Below, piece by piece: positions 1-12,335 of a DNA stretch of 64,000 nucleotides. The stretch is from NCBI RefSeq assembly GCF_017654505.1, contig NC_054539.1, positions 65,552,256-65,616,255 on the forward strand, written 5' to 3'. Both the position numbers and the translations under genes were made by a program. The notes beneath the pieces are model-generated. The model was given only the letters and a program-made list of their open reading frames with translations. It ran no database searches and was not told where the DNA came from. This DNA is from Polyodon spathula (Eukaryota > Chordata > Actinopteri > Acipenseriformes > Polyodontidae). The stretch's first letter is position 1. Each line of letters begins with the position of its first letter.

Positions 1-1020
1 ACCAAAACACTATTACCATATTATTTAGTAATGTTGTGGAACACCAGAAACGTTCATGTCTTACCCATTACAAATGTTTGATGTGTAGTGGTTTTACTTT
101 ATAAATGGCCTTCACTGGTATTCAGAATATTGTTGTTAGAGTCTGGCAGTCTAATGACATTGTTTACCACGATTAGCACTAGCAACCAAGACTCAAATTT
201 CTTAAACGTTTTAGCTTTAAATTTGGTATCTGTTTCACAGGCACATAGTGTTTACAAGCAGTAACGTGACCTTTTGACACTGCGCTGAACAAGAGCCTAG
301 GTGACGCAAACACAAGGGCTTGCATGGATTTTGAAACCGATGAAAGCAAGGCATTTCTTCTGGTGACCAGGAATGGTCTACAAAACAAACAAGTAATGGT
401 AGTTCAACAGCCCCTTTCTGATTAACAATAATTACAACCAGAAGGCACACTGGAGGTATTTTTCCCCAAAACGGCATTTACTAAAAATTATACCAGTATT
501 TCCTTTTGATGTGTATTTTTTTCATTAATACAGACTTTTGATTCAAATTATAATTTTTTTGTGTTGATAAACTAATGCCAGTTCTGACTAAATTGGCAAG
601 AGGATACTCATAATAAAACATCCTTAAACATCCTCGTGATTTAAAATCCCACCAGACAAAATCCACAACATGATTTGTGTTTTGGCTGAACAAGAATTCA
701 ATGGCACAGATGCTTTGAAGCGTTTCAGAGCTTAGAGGATGGATATGGTTTTAAAGCAAATGAGCTGCTAAATATGTTCACGGACATTAAGCTAGGAATA
801 TCCTTGGTAATTAAATGTTTCCATCCCATGAATCAAGGCTAAGTGACCAGCCACATTAAGGAGATAGGGTGGTATATTTATACAACAATACAATTGAGCA
901 ATTAGCATTTTAGTGTACATATACACATAATGTAGAAAGCAATAACAAACGGTGGGGTGTTCAGGTTTGGTACAATTTCTGATCACCTTGGGGTGTTGTT
1001 CTGTACGAGATGTATCCACA

Positions 1021-1265
1021 GCCTAGACATACAGATTCTGGACTATATTTGAACGCCCTGTTGAGTCTTATTGCACTTATAAAATGGCACCCCCTACCCT
1101 ATCCTACCCGATCCCTCCCAAAATTAATTGATGGTTCAAGTGAATCAGGAAAAAGGTTCTAAAAGTTCCAATCTGTGCTGGCATCATGACATATCTACAC
1201 AGTTGGAACACTTGTTAGCCACTGAGATTGCTCTCTCTATTCTTGGCATTTAATAAACTGCAGTC
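1021..1265. repeat. Unclassified interspersed repeat, copy 1
   Basis: This stretch aligns in the same orientation with about 47094-47310. Shared blocks include CAGATT.TGGAC near the start, ATTG.(A/G)CTTATAAA in the middle and TTGGAACACTTGTTAGCC near the end. The copies are diverged and differ by an indel of roughly 20-30 bp. No coding potential or tRNA boxes are seen. It could be an old LTR or DNA-transposon fragment. Confidence 0.55.
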
Positions 1266-2313
1266 ATCTATAATTCATGCAAATTGTAACTTTTTGACAA
1301 TTGTTTTTCACATTCTCTAAGGTTAGAAGTTTCCAGCTAGTGTGAACTAATTATTTGCAGACAGGTAATCACCCATGAGATACATAGTAAGTAAAAATGC
1401 TTTTTAAATAGGTTTTACATAGGAAAGGGTTAAATAACAAGCAAGCCAGCTGGCTGGGAAGTGTGAGCAAGATAACTATGAGCTCCATTAAAATCCCAGT
1501 TGCCAGTGACAAGGTTATTAAGCAGTAAAGGCAATGTTCTTTTCCACCTGCAATAATTTGCTCATAAGTTAATGCCGAACAAATTTAATTCCAGATTAGA
1601 GGGTTCAGGGCCCAATTATAAAACACAAATAACGAAGACACCACAGATGACTACCGGCTGAATAACTCCATACATTTTGAAAAGAAATAACAGCCAGTTT
1701 ACTCTAAATGCAGTAAATTGCATAGGACTTATGAACATATAAAATATTGTATTTTATTAGAATTTGTAATTGTGTGTTTCTAACTTCCAGGGGCCATGAA
1801 GAAAGAAGACTGTGCTCTTGCTTTTGTTTAGAGTCACTTCTAACTGCTTAGATTTGAAAGCGCTTACCCATTTGTTATTCCTCTGTTAACAGCACCATTT
1901 GTACAGAATACTTCTTAAAAATACACATGCTCTGCTCTGTGGCTGCATGTATACGCTTCTTTCACAGCCTCATCATTCCTGAACATGACCACAAAGGTGT
2001 TCTATAAGTGGACCAAATGACTAGCAGCCACTCAAGGCAAGGTCTGGACTTCAAGATATGAAGGATAAACATTGCAGATGTACACAATTTTGTTGATCAA
2101 TATTGTAACAGCCATGCTCAATTTTACTATGAGTTTTTTTGGTCCACTGAACATTGATCGTGAAAAGTTCAAAGCTTGTGAGGTGATCTAGCTGTGAGGT
2201 GCATTCAAACACTTCCATGCACCAGGCATCTATAGAGTATGCTTACCAAAGGATAAATAAAAAAAAATAGTAATCCTTTTGCATGCATTGTACTATGTAG
2301 TGTTTATGATACT

Positions 2314-2570
2314 GTGGGAGACAGTGAGGTCCAGTGGTTAAAGTTCAGAGCCTGTAACCAGAAGGTCACCTGTTCATATCCCACCTCTGCCACTGACTCA
2401 AGCAAGTCACTTAACCTTCTTGTACGCCATCCTGCAGATGAGATGTTAAATCACTGTCCTATTGTAAATTACTCTACATATAATGCAGAGTTCACAGCCA
2501 ACCTCTGTAAAGCGCTTTGTGATTGTGGTCCACTATGAAAGATGCTGTATAAAGATATTATTATTACAAT
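2314..2570 (+). mobile_element. tRNA-derived SINE (V-SINE/HE1-like tail)
   Basis: The head has polymerase III promoter-like boxes: GTGGTTAAAGTTCAGAGC as the A-box region and GGTCACCTGTTCATATCCC as the B-box region. A conserved middle (AAGTCACTTAACCTTCTTG, GCAGATGAGATGTTAAAT) follows. The tail (TGTAAAGCGCTTTGTGAT, then GCTGTATAAAGATATTATTA) resembles tails shared with L2-type LINEs. The same family occurs at 41428-41615 and 41945-42100 in reverse. It is diverged and probably inactive. Confidence 0.75.
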
Positions 2571-3149
2571 TCAGTAAATGTTTCACTTGAATGTACTGTA
2601 CCTTATAGCTTAAAACATACATTTACTTAAAATAAAAAGAAAGCGCTACTGGCTAAACTTATTTAAAGTGGTTTCACTCACCAAAATAATACCATCTGTC
2701 ACGTTCTTCAATTCACTGTGGAATACAGGCTCCAAATGTGCAGTTTTAAAATAAACATGTTACTGCAAGCACGTACTTTCATTTCAAAACACGGTATGTG
2801 GTACTTCACAGCTGGATGTTAAAGACGTTTTGCAGTTTCCTTTCCTAACTGTCAGGAAGTCTGTTACCATTTAACTTCCTGGGTCATATCACCACAACAG
2901 TGTCTTCAGGGTCAAAGCATGTTACTGGCTGCAGAGCAACAGAGGGCAGCAGTTGGTTGGTTTGTTTGGTTTTGACATATCCAGAAATTTAAGTCTTCTA
3001 CCATGTGTTATAATAAAAATGCATGCTTGCTTCAAAATTTTTTTGAAAACTACAAATTAGAGAACTATATTGCGAATGGAGGTACTTTACGGGTAAGATT
3101 TATGGAATTATTTTGTTACAACCACTTTAAAGCTTAAAGCATCACTTAC

Positions 3150-3824
3150 CCTCCATTAATGTCAGATTCTTGAGCGCCACAGACTGCTCCCAATCCTTCA
3201 GCCTCAGGTCTTCCATGACGGAATTAATGATGGTTACCTCATTCCTCAGCTGCTCCTCCATGCTAATCTGTGTCACTTTTATTGTTCTGGCATCCTCAGT
3301 GATATTGGTGATCTGTATCTGAAGGTCCTGGATTTTCAAGTGATGGACACCGACGTCCTGGGTGAATGTCCTATTCACAGCATTCATGGTTCCGAACACC
3401 TCGTCCAACTTATCCTTCAGTCCACCCACCAGACCAGCAGTCTCCTTCAGCAATGTGTCTTGCTTATGCAAAGATATCTTGGTTCTGTCCAACTCAGCAC
3501 TGAGTTGGCTGGTGTCTCTATTGCTGCTGTCAGTCAGTCCCTTAAAGACGTCTCCCAACTCTGTCACGGATGTAGTTATCTCGTCGGACTGTGTCTGCAG
3601 GCCCTGGACACTGTGATCCAGCCTTTGGACAGCAAGGCTTAGCAGCAGCAATGTGTCCGAGTGGTTCTGGTAAAGGTTTTCCAGCTTCCAAATGTTCTCC
3701 ATAACGTCCCTCTTGAAAGAGAGCTGAGACAAGGAGAGTTGCAAGTCTCTGAAGTTGCCGTTCAACTGTGTTACATTTTCTGCTAATGTTTCCAAGCTCT
3801 CTGTCGACCTCTGAGATCTTGAAA
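3150..3824 (-). CDS. SCARA5: SCARA5 stalk/coiled-coil exon (partial gene)
   Basis: This 675-nt exon encodes the extracellular stalk of scavenger receptor class A member 5, a type II membrane receptor known to bind ferritin. It supplies residues 85-308 of the partial protein and is open throughout. Key matches to the vertebrate family are FRDLQL near the start, the QNHSD and VQRLDHSVQGLQ stretches, and EDLRLKDWEQSVALKN at the end, just before the collagen-like region. Heptad-like leucine/isoleucine spacing supports a trimeric coiled coil. Five N-glycosylation sequons are visible (NVT, NHS, NRT, NIT, NLT). The acceptor ends in TTCTAG just above 3824 and the donor is G|GTAAGT at 3150/3149. Both junctions are phase 1, and the final split glycine codon would open the first Gly-X-Y triplet. 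That collagen exon is not between 1 and 3149, so it lies outside the window. Confidence 0.95.
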
Positions 3825-3851
3825 CTAGAAGGAAAAGAGGATACTTCATTC

Positions 3852-3852
<1 letters not shown>

Positions 3853-3906
<54 letters not shown>
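3853..3906. repeat. (ATT)n microsatellite
   Basis: About 18 uninterrupted ATT units lie less than 30 bp intronic of the stalk-exon acceptor. On the SCARA5 strand they read AAT repeats close to the branch-point zone. Confidence 0.95.
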
Positions 3907-4599
3907 GATTTTTCATAAAATCAATCATTACTTGGCAAACACAAGTACCATTACTGGGGGTCACTAAAAGAGGCCAAGGACTGGTTGGGCATGGAGATAT
4001 ACTGGATTTGTGCCGTACGTTTTTAGTCCCAGTGGCACCAATCTAGCACCTTCCACAAGCACTAAAAAATGAGTTCAGAGCATCATCTACTTTTTATTAG
4101 AGTTATTAACAGCATGTGTTTGCATTGTACTTATGATTTGACACTTTGTTTTTCATAGATTAGAAACAGAAGTGTGACCCACTGTGGAATCCTGGAAAAC
4201 TCAAAGCACAAACTGTTGGACTAAAGCACATTGCTTTTTTAAAAATCAAAAACAGTGTATTGTAATCATGGAAAATTGGTCATTTCCTAAAATTTGTCCA
4301 TAAGGACTTGGAGGTTGACCATGGCTTGTTTAATCAAAAACATGGGGCCCTCATCAAATTCTTGTAATCTGCTTTTCTAACATGACCAGCTTGCTCTGTT
4401 CAATACAGTGAATGGCTAAACTGATTCATGTGTAGGATCCCACAGTGTCCATCTTGTCTGCAAGTTGCCGAAGATCATATCCCTCCATAGCTTTTTACAG
4501 ATTGCCCGACATCTGAGAATCTCTAAAATGTCTATACAAATGTACCACTCTATATACAGTGCATACTATTAGTAGAGAATGGATTTTAAAACTACAAGA

Positions 4600-4785
4600 C
4601 ACTGTCTGGCCTTGAACACCTTTTTACTGGTCCTCATGTAGCTGCTCAGAGCCCGACTGTACTTTGACATCTTAGGATGCTGCTCTCCCTGCAGTCCCCA
4701 GGTTTTGTCAAACTGGAACCAGTGCTTTTTGTTGTAATGTTCCCTTCCTTTAGAGACACAGACTCAAATAATGTTTTTAAATCTA

Positions 4786-4884
<99 letters not shown>

Positions 4885-5344
4885 CCATATCCATTTCCAT
4901 CAGACTTTTATTCATTCAACTTCGATTTGGAATTACTTGGTGTTCCATTGGTTACTCTGGAAGGCAAAACAAAGGCTGTTGTTGACTTAGTCCACCCAAC
5001 AATGTTGTAAATGTACCATGATGTTGAAGGCTACTTTCAAGACAATAATGTCCCAAAGACAGAATTGCGTGGCAGGGGTTTGAGAAGCATGGCAGCGACT
5101 TCGGGGAATCTTCCATGGTCACCACAAACACTGGATCTCAAACCAATTCAGCATGTTTGGGATAAACATCACCACAATCCTCTCTTTTGCCTCTGAAGTG
5201 ATGGCATAATATATTAATGACTGAATGATGATACCATCCAGCATCTGGTGGAGTCTATGACACTTTGTATCAAGGCTGTGATCAGCGAAAATAGTGACCC
5301 AGCCTGTTATTAAATATAGTTATTAAAAAGTAGACCAGACAGTG
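4600..5344 (+). mobile_element. Degenerate Tc1/mariner element, internally deleted
   Basis: The ends form imperfect terminal inverted repeats: CACTGTCTGG at 4600 and CCAGACAGTG ending at 5344, followed by TA. Inside, the plus strand keeps the C-terminal part of a Tc1-type transposase. YFQDNNVPKT matches the second catalytic aspartate block, and LPWSPQTLDLKPIQHVWD matches the third block, where the usual glutamate of PIE is now Q. The N-terminal half is missing and an AT/CA microsatellite sits at 4787-4884. It cannot encode active transposase. Confidence 0.7.
4787..4884. repeat. Compound (TA)n(CA)n(TA)n microsatellite
   Basis: A TA tract to about 4840 passes into a CA tract at 4842-4870 and then a short AT tract. 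It lies within the Tc1 remnant and is a likely length-polymorphic locus. Confidence 0.95.
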
Positions 5345-5774
5345 TATATCTTTTCATGTAAAGCTCTGTGATGCCTATATGTCAGTTTGTGATGTTCTGC
5401 ATTATATTGTAGTATTATTAAACCCTACATTGAAATGGCAAAATATTAAAAAATATATAATATATAACATCATTTATCTACTCATCTCCGCTTCATTATT
5501 TGTTATAGCAGTTAACCCGAAATACTCTATTCAACAGGGCTGTACATTGTTTGAATCTGCACATCTAGGCCTTAAATAACATGAAAGTTTGTTTCCAGTG
5601 TGGCTGATCAAATTGTAACGAGTGCTTGGTCTGTTTCCCAAGTTAGCTGTGCCAGACCAAAACCACATATGGGAGTATCCCAAACTAAACCCACAAAACC
5701 TACATTATTAAATAGAAATACTGTATTTATGGGTGCCTCAAGCCACTACAACAAACTTTTAAGTAACATAAAAC

Positions 5775-5805
5775 ACAGATTAATAGGTTGCACGTGTGGC
5801 ATTCT
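5775..5805. repeat. 31-bp shared block, copy 1
   Basis: A block reading AACACAGATTAATAGG then TTGCACGTGTGGCAT recurs identically at about 9125-9155 in the same orientation, while the surrounding DNA is not obviously alike. It contains a CACGTG E-box. It may be a conserved piece of a dispersed element. Confidence 0.5.
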
Positions 5806-6097
5806 TAAAGCAAAATGTGAAACCATGACAGTGTACTCATCCCATTAAAAAAAAAGGATATCCCTGTAGCCAATCATGCTAGATTCTTTAAAAGCTGATC
5901 TAATCTTTACATTGCATGGCACAGTAAAGTATTGTGCTAATTTTGTTTTCATTCCTTGTCTGCACTTTTATTTATGGTCTGTAAGATAATGCGTAACCAG
6001 AGGGTAGTTGTTGAGGTCACCAGGCAAAGAGTGGACTGGAAACAGTACGTTGATGAATGAACAAATAGTTTATTTTTGGCAGCCAAAAATAGATGAT

Positions 6098-6200
6098 TAA
6101 ACTATATATATATATATATATATTTGATAATAACAAATATAGATTAATAGATATATATGATATATATATATAATATATATATATATTATATATATATATT
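6098..6200. repeat. AT-rich simple repeat
   Basis: Several TA tracts (6103-6123, 6150-6199) are separated by short unique pieces. No coding content is seen. Confidence 0.85.
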
Positions 6201-6845
6201 AGGAACAACCCATTTTGTTTTGGTTTGTTTTGAGCTATTGTGATTATTATTGTAAAGACCTCGATCTTGACACAAGCCAGCCCACAATGACCTCCCAAGA
6301 GGTTTTATACCCCCACCTGGCTATGGCTCCTGCCCGCTGAGTAAAATATAAACTAAAAATAATTATATTTAACTTAATGACATTTTTCTTAATGTGATTC
6401 AGTGACTGCCAACCCTAGCACCAATGATTACAAATCACGCCACTGAACAGATAAAAATGAAATCATCATCTACCTTTAAAGTATTCAGGCGATGCGATTA
6501 CTCTTGCACCAGCAGAATGATATTAAAATCTAACTCCACTGACAGATAAAAAATGAACATCCTACCTTTTAAAGTATGACTGTTACCTCAAAACATCTCC
6601 ATGCTGTGATTACCCCCTCCATACAATAACATTGGGTTCGCTCACTTCTATTTCAGCTTTACTCATTATCTATACGGTAAGTAATACTTTTTAACAATAA
6701 AACCCTTTTTTTTATCTTTTACAGGTATATTTGCTTAAAGTTGATCTCATTCGCTATTACTCTCAAAATAATGTGCACCTTATTATTCCAAACATAACTT
6801 GGGTTTTAACATAAGCAAGTAACCTCTTTTTTCCCCTTTTTACAG

Positions 6846-6893
6846 GTCACCACCCCAGCCCCAGGACAAAACCTGACACAACAGCCAGAACAG
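6846..6893 (+). other. Candidate plus-strand exon (nested, unknown)
   Basis: A 48-nt open segment sits between a very strong acceptor (CTTTTTTCCCCTTTTTACAG) and a strong donor (CAG|GTAAGC). In phase 0 it reads VTTPAPGQNLTQQPEQ. The next candidate exon (7691-7747) is also phase 0 and a multiple of three. I do not recognise the peptide. The segment lies inside a SCARA5 intron on the opposite strand, so it would be a nested gene, a long non-coding RNA or chance. Confidence 0.25.
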
Positions 6894-7690
6894 GTAAGCA
6901 AATTAATAACATTCTATTACAAAACAACCGTACCAGATATGATTTTAATAGGAACAGCTTAATGCTACAATAATGTTTATTTGTATGCTGTCTGTGAGGG
7001 TTATTATAAACAGTAATGGAGAAACAAAAATCTGTGGTTATTTTTATTATGTTGTGATGAAGTTCGGGAGCAGCTTCCTCACAGGGTTACACAGAAAAAT
7101 AAATACCGTGTAATGAGAATGACATTGAAACACAACTTTTTTTCTGAAGACGCCTGCTATTTGCAAAAATGTTAAGTGGTTCTTACTACTATAATGATAC
7201 TTTGGCATATCTAGCCTGTGTTACTTATCACAATGGTAAACAACTGGAACAAAAGAGTGTCTACTAAGCATTCATACAAAAACACCGCTTTTGAGTAACT
7301 GTAATGCATACCACTCAATCTTTCATAATTGATTTACTCTGCAGTACAGAAAATGTGTAACATTCTGAATAAGGTAACCAGTACCTGTTAAGTCTTTGAA
7401 AAGAAACTGACAAAGATAATGAAATCTGATGCAAGTTACTTTTACACAAAGATGGAATTCAGTCATAGTTATTTGTCTCAATAACAGTTGGTGGTATGTC
7501 AATGGGTAAAATAGGTTGACAATGAAACAAATCCCTTTATACTGTATTTTGTAAATTAAAGCGATTGAGTTTATCTTCCTGGTGTCGTTGACGCTGTTGG
7601 GTAATGTTCCGCGGAAATGAAAATCCCCTCTGTGACAGCGTATTGCAGTTCTGAATTAACTCTGATCACTATTATCTTTTCAATGCCCAG

Positions 7691-7747
7691 GGGCTTTGTC
7701 CTGATGATGATTTAATACCAGCTAGAATCCACGATGAAACCACAAAG
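7691..7747 (+). other. Candidate plus-strand exon (nested, unknown)
   Basis: A 57-nt open segment lies between acceptor CTTTTCAATGCCCAG and donor AAAG|GTAAAA. Phase 0 reads GLCPDDDLIPARIHDETTK, and the other two frames contain stops. It would splice in frame after 6846-6893. No further exon of the series could be identified with confidence, and the product is unknown. Confidence 0.25.
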
Positions 7748-9124
7748 GTAAAACTGCATCTTTTTCATAGAGGCAATTAAATTCCCCACTGGACCATGGA
7801 ACATAGAAAAACAGGGTATAGTATGCTCAGTAATTCACACATTTGTGGAGAATTACAACTAATACAAACAGTTAAAATGGTTCCAAAGTTTGATGAATAA
7901 ACAATTTAGTAAGATATAACTTCAAACTTTAATTGTAGGGGTTACCTTGGTCACATGAAACTTTATAATCCCACAGCTGTGTCCTCGCTGACACAAACAT
8001 ATTGGTTCGATTACAGAAGTTAATTTCTTTGACATTAAGATTACAAACATTTTTAGGATGTTGGTTCTGGTAAGATTCAAATGTCATCGTGTTTTTATTT
8101 TACTGGACCTTGTGAAATGTTCCTGTAATAGCACTTGGTACTGCCAGGCTTGATGAGATGGGGGTTCTGATTAAGCTTTCCCACAATGCAGTGCACACCT
8201 GTAGGTTGGACTGACTTCTAAGGGTACATGTTTTGTTCATCTCTTTGGATAATGCTTGCCAAATCTTGAGGTACTGTTAGCTTCTCACCTTAAGCCCCTA
8301 TTTAGTAAACATTTGTAGAGTCTGCACCTCTTGATGAGTTCAAAATACATGTAACAAAACTTGCAAAACACAATTTAGTAAAGCAAATTATTAACGTAAG
8401 AACTCCTTCATAGATCTAAGTTGAAGATATTCCAGAAAGTCCAAGTTTGAGATATTGGTTTCAAGGAGATGAGACCAGAGCAGGGCAGGGCGGGTGGGGG
8501 TGCAGTACCTGTGGGCAGTCTAAGAAAATGCTTCAATTTGCGAGCTCCAAGGATAAATTGCTAGAGAGTTGGCAAGTATGCAGTTTTAGAAAGATATTTG
8601 CCTAAAATTAGTAGAAACAAATAACAGTGCAATTAAGTTGCAAATTCAGGCAGTTTAAAAAGGACTCTATATTACAATTATGTCAGCTTGAAGGAATATA
8701 ATTATCAGGTGTACTGGACTGTTACTTCTACATACCTCTTGCAGTCATTGTCATGAGTGATGAAATGGAAAATCGGCATTGCAGACAGCATACCTTGCAT
8801 AACAAGGCTTGTGTCAGAGCAATTATACAGGGGTATGTTTGAATAATATATAGATTTAAATATAGATTTTTAAAACTGTAGTTATTACAACTTTTCAAGG
8901 GCGTACAGTGCCACATACAACTTTTCAAATGATGTTAAAGTGAGGTTTCATTCTCTAACCAGTTACCACAACGTTGCAGCTAAACAGTGGGTGGTAATAC
9001 TGTATTAGTTGGAACACACATCCTGTCCAGTAACACTACATGTTATTTCTGATAACAGCAAACCACTACAAAGAGCACCTGCATACCCTCAAGCTGCCCT
9101 CTAATTGGTTGAGTGTCCATGCAC

Positions 9125-9155
9125 AACACAGATTAATAGGTTGCACGTGTGGCAT
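9125..9155. repeat. 31-bp shared block, copy 2
   Basis: This is identical to the block at 5775-5805. The flanking DNA differs on both sides. Confidence 0.5.
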
Positions 9156-9494
9156 GTGGATGAAGAATAGCAGCCTGCTGTGCCTCATTGGTTACAACAG
9201 CAGTGATGAATCCCCCTGGAGGAGTCAGTCCTCTGTGTCGACAGATAAAGAAGTGTTCTGAGAACACTGAGCCACCGAAACTTGGATATCAGGATATCAT
9301 GAATAAAAGTTGTTAACAAGTTGCGCCTGAAATACATTATAAAATGGTGTTGAAAACTTATCGTAAATAAAGATTTGTTTGAATGGTCACAAAATTAGTG
9401 AAATGATTTCAGCCTGTGTGTACTCAAAGTGGTTTAACATGTAGATAATTTCCCTCAGGTATATAAAGACTTTCAATCTGCAACTCACATAGTG

Positions 9495-9970
9495 ATCCAA
9501 TAAAGCAACTAAGAAGACCAAGGAGCTTTCGAAACTAGTCAGGGATAAAGTGGTAGAGAAGCACAGAGCAGGAGAAGGGTACAAGAAAATTTCTAAGGCG
9601 CTGATTAACCCTCTCAGCACAGTGAAGTCCATCATTAAGAAGTGGAAGATGCATCAACCACTCCCTAATTTGGGGTTTTAACCACCAGAATTAATTTTTG
9701 TGCGGGAACCCCCTTTGTCAAAAGCTTACTTGGAAAATACTAAATAAACCATGTTCATATGCTTTGCAAATTATCCCTAATCGATGTGCATCATCAAAAA
9801 AATAATAGCAAGGTGTTGAGGCACGATCTCCCTTCCTAAAACCATGTTGACTGTCTCCTAGGATACTTGCCATATAGGTAATTTTCCAGACAGTGTACCC
9901 AGATCAGGTCACTGAAACTGGGGAGGAAATTCACATTTCAGCAGGACAATGACCCAAAACATGACTTATA
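9495..9970 (+). mobile_element. Tc1-like transposase fragment, interrupted
   Basis: Codons from about 9499 read the N-terminal helix-turn-helix of a Tc1-type transposase (VEKHRAGEGYKKISK, then STVKSIIKKWKMH). The reading is lost after about 9665. The catalytic block FTFQQDNDPKH reappears at about 9928-9965. Between them lies an unrelated minus-strand LINE fragment (9680-9905), so the Tc1 copy was broken or rearranged. It is a pseudogene fragment. Confidence 0.7.
9680..9905 (-). mobile_element. CR1/L2-type LINE reverse-transcriptase fragment
   Basis: On the minus strand the DNA reads SQHGFRKGDRAS, close to the QHGFRKGRSC block of CR1-superfamily reverse transcriptases. Downstream is a decayed FSIFQVSFDKG, comparable with the LDFSKAFDKV block. 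No long frame survives. It sits between two pieces of a Tc1 element. Confidence 0.55.
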
Positions 9971-10117
9971 GGCTTTTACAGTGCTCTGAAATATTGTCTA
10001 CTTAGGTTTATTTAATGTTTAAACAGGTCTGCGAAATGTCAGCAAAACCCTAATTTTATTCCATAACCTACCTGCAAAAAATATGAAAATTTACCGTGAT
10101 TTAAGTAGACCCCTATA

Positions 10118-11500
10118 TACAGTTGTATTCAAAAGTTTAATACTCCAACGGAAATTTCAAATTTCTAGAAATTTCTTGAAAACAAATAATTATAGGAAAA
10201 TTCTTTTGTAGCAAGTTTAGTTTTTGTGGATGAGGACAAAAGGTTACAAGAAACAGATGTCTAAAATTATTTATTTCAGCATTTTTTTTTTAAAACTACA
10301 AAAATGCTAATTCAAAAGTATTCATATCCTGATGAGGAAAATGCAGTTACTAGCTAGTTGAGGCACCTTTAGCAATAATAACCTCTTTTAAATGATTAGG
10401 ATATTTATCAATGAGTTTTTGGCATGATTCTTTAGTGATTTTTGACCATTGTTCAACACAAAATTGTTCCAGTTCATTCAAACTCCGAGAACTTCTCTTG
10501 TGCACAGCCTTCTTCAACTCATACCAAAGATTCTCAATCGGATTTAGATCGGGACTTGACTAGGCCATTAGTGAACCTTGATTTTATTCTCCTTTAGCCA
10601 TGCTGAAGTAGATTTTGATATGTGCTTTGGATTGTTGTTGTGTTGGAACGTCCAATTGCGCTTTAAACCAAGTTTTGTAGCAGAGGGTTTCAGATGCTTG
10701 GCCAATATCTTTTGGTATGCTATGGAATCCATTTTACCATGTATTGGAACTAAATTTCCTGTGCCATTAGAGGAAATACAGCCCCATAGGATATTACCAC
10801 CTCCATGCTTGACAGTAGGTATGGTGTTCTTTTCTTTGTACACCTCACCAGACTTACTCAAGACTATCAGCATGACCAAATAGCTCAATTTTTGTTTAAT
10901 TACTGCACAAGACCTTTGATCAGAACTCATATTCATCATTCAAATGCTGTTTTGCATACTTTAAACGATTGTCCTTGTGACGTTTTCCTAAGAGTGGCTT
11001 TTCCTTGGCCTGCGACCATTGAGACCTTCATCATCCCCACTCCCACTTACAGCCAATTCACTTGGAATATCTTTGGCAGTCAATCTCGGATTGTTATTAA
11101 CCTTCCTCACAATTCTTCTACTTGTTTTTCATGAAATAACCTTCTTTCTTCCAGACCAAGGGATTCTTGTGACAGTACCATGTGTCTTGTACTTCTTGAT
11201 AACAGAAACAATAGTTGAAATTGGGATACTCAAATGCTTGGCAATCTTCTTGTACCCTTCTCCAGCTTTTATGATAATATATAATTTTCTGCCTAAGGTC
11301 CTCAGATATTCAAATAGCTTTTTTCCATATTGACTTATTGGCAATGACAGCAATCATTCTATGCCTAACCCTTTTATACTCTCTAAGAATGTTTACCTAA
11401 AATCCCGCATTTTCTGGACTTTTCTAGAATTAAGTTTTGCATTATCATATTGAAATTTCTAGATATTATACAATTCCATTGGAATATGTATGTGTGTGTA
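10118..11500 (-). mobile_element. Tc1-like DNA transposon, near full length, inactive
   Basis: The ends are imperfect inverted repeats: CCAACGGAAATTTC with TTTCTAGAAATTTC near 10146-10178, and their counterparts near 11450-11482. The minus strand carries the transposase in pieces. At 11353-11129 an N-terminal helix-turn-helix domain contains AGEGYKKIAKHLSIP. At 10939-10568 the catalytic core contains VKHGGGNILWGC and FQHNNNPKHISKST. The second catalytic aspartate (QDN in active relatives) has become N, and a frame break separates the domains. The length of about 1.4 kb fits Tc1 elements. Confidence 0.85.
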
Positions 11501-12335
11501 TTTAAAAAAAGGATTATGAACATACTTTAATTATTCTTAATTAATTTCAATGCTTGCACTGATAGTGCTAACATTCTATTTTTCCCCTTTATGAATTAAC
11601 TACTGTGCTAATAATTGTGGGTTGTCCCAACTGCAGATTCCCACCCTGATGTGGACAGATAATTTCCATAAACTGCAGATATTAAAATGCAAACTGGCAG
11701 GACCCATAGAAACACATACAGCTGAGACCGGAACCAAACCTGTTACTGGAATTCACACACCACCGCTACACCACTGAAACCACTGAAGAGTTTAAATAGA
11801 GCAAAAGAAGGAAATAATAAAAATGGTAAGCCTTCATCGCAGCGTCAAAAATATAATTATGACTCCATACATTCCACAGAATTCAGCAGGCAGGCACACC
11901 GTTCTATTTTAGAACACTCGTTGTAATTACCAGGTTCAAAGAATAAGCTCATAGTTGACCTAGATATGTCTTTCAAAGGCCCTGTACACATTCTTTCACT
12001 GTGGTTGTACCAAAATGTAATCATGTCACCCTATGGGCTATGGAACCATACACGTACAGTATGAACCGTTTACATCGGCCTCTTAGGCTAGGAATGTTGT
12101 CAGTGATTAATTAAAATTAATGAGAGCAAAGACTGGAATTAAATGGTACATTTGGCATTTAGGCAATGCATAGTACAGTGTTAAATTAGAAGAACACAGC
12201 ATGGATTTGGTAACCTAACAATTGTGGGATTTCACTTTGAAAAATGTTACATACCCAACAAATTGCTCCAGTAATCTTTTATTTCTTTAAGTTACTTTAA
12301 ATGCCTGGTGTAGATTTCACCTGATTGTCTCTTAA

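Larger units (their letters stand above)
1..3149. other. SCARA5 intron 3' of the stalk exon (partial)
   Basis: No exon on either strand is convincing here. No glycine-repeat (collagen) reading is present on the minus strand. The stretch holds a SINE at 2314-2570 and an unclassified interspersed repeat at about 1021-1265. The rest is unremarkable AT-rich DNA. Confidence 0.6.

Noticed and set aside
6656..6675. 20-nt exon-like piece between TATTTCAG and GTAAGT
   Set aside because: It is very short, does not keep phase with the candidate exon at 6846, and single splice-like pairs are common.
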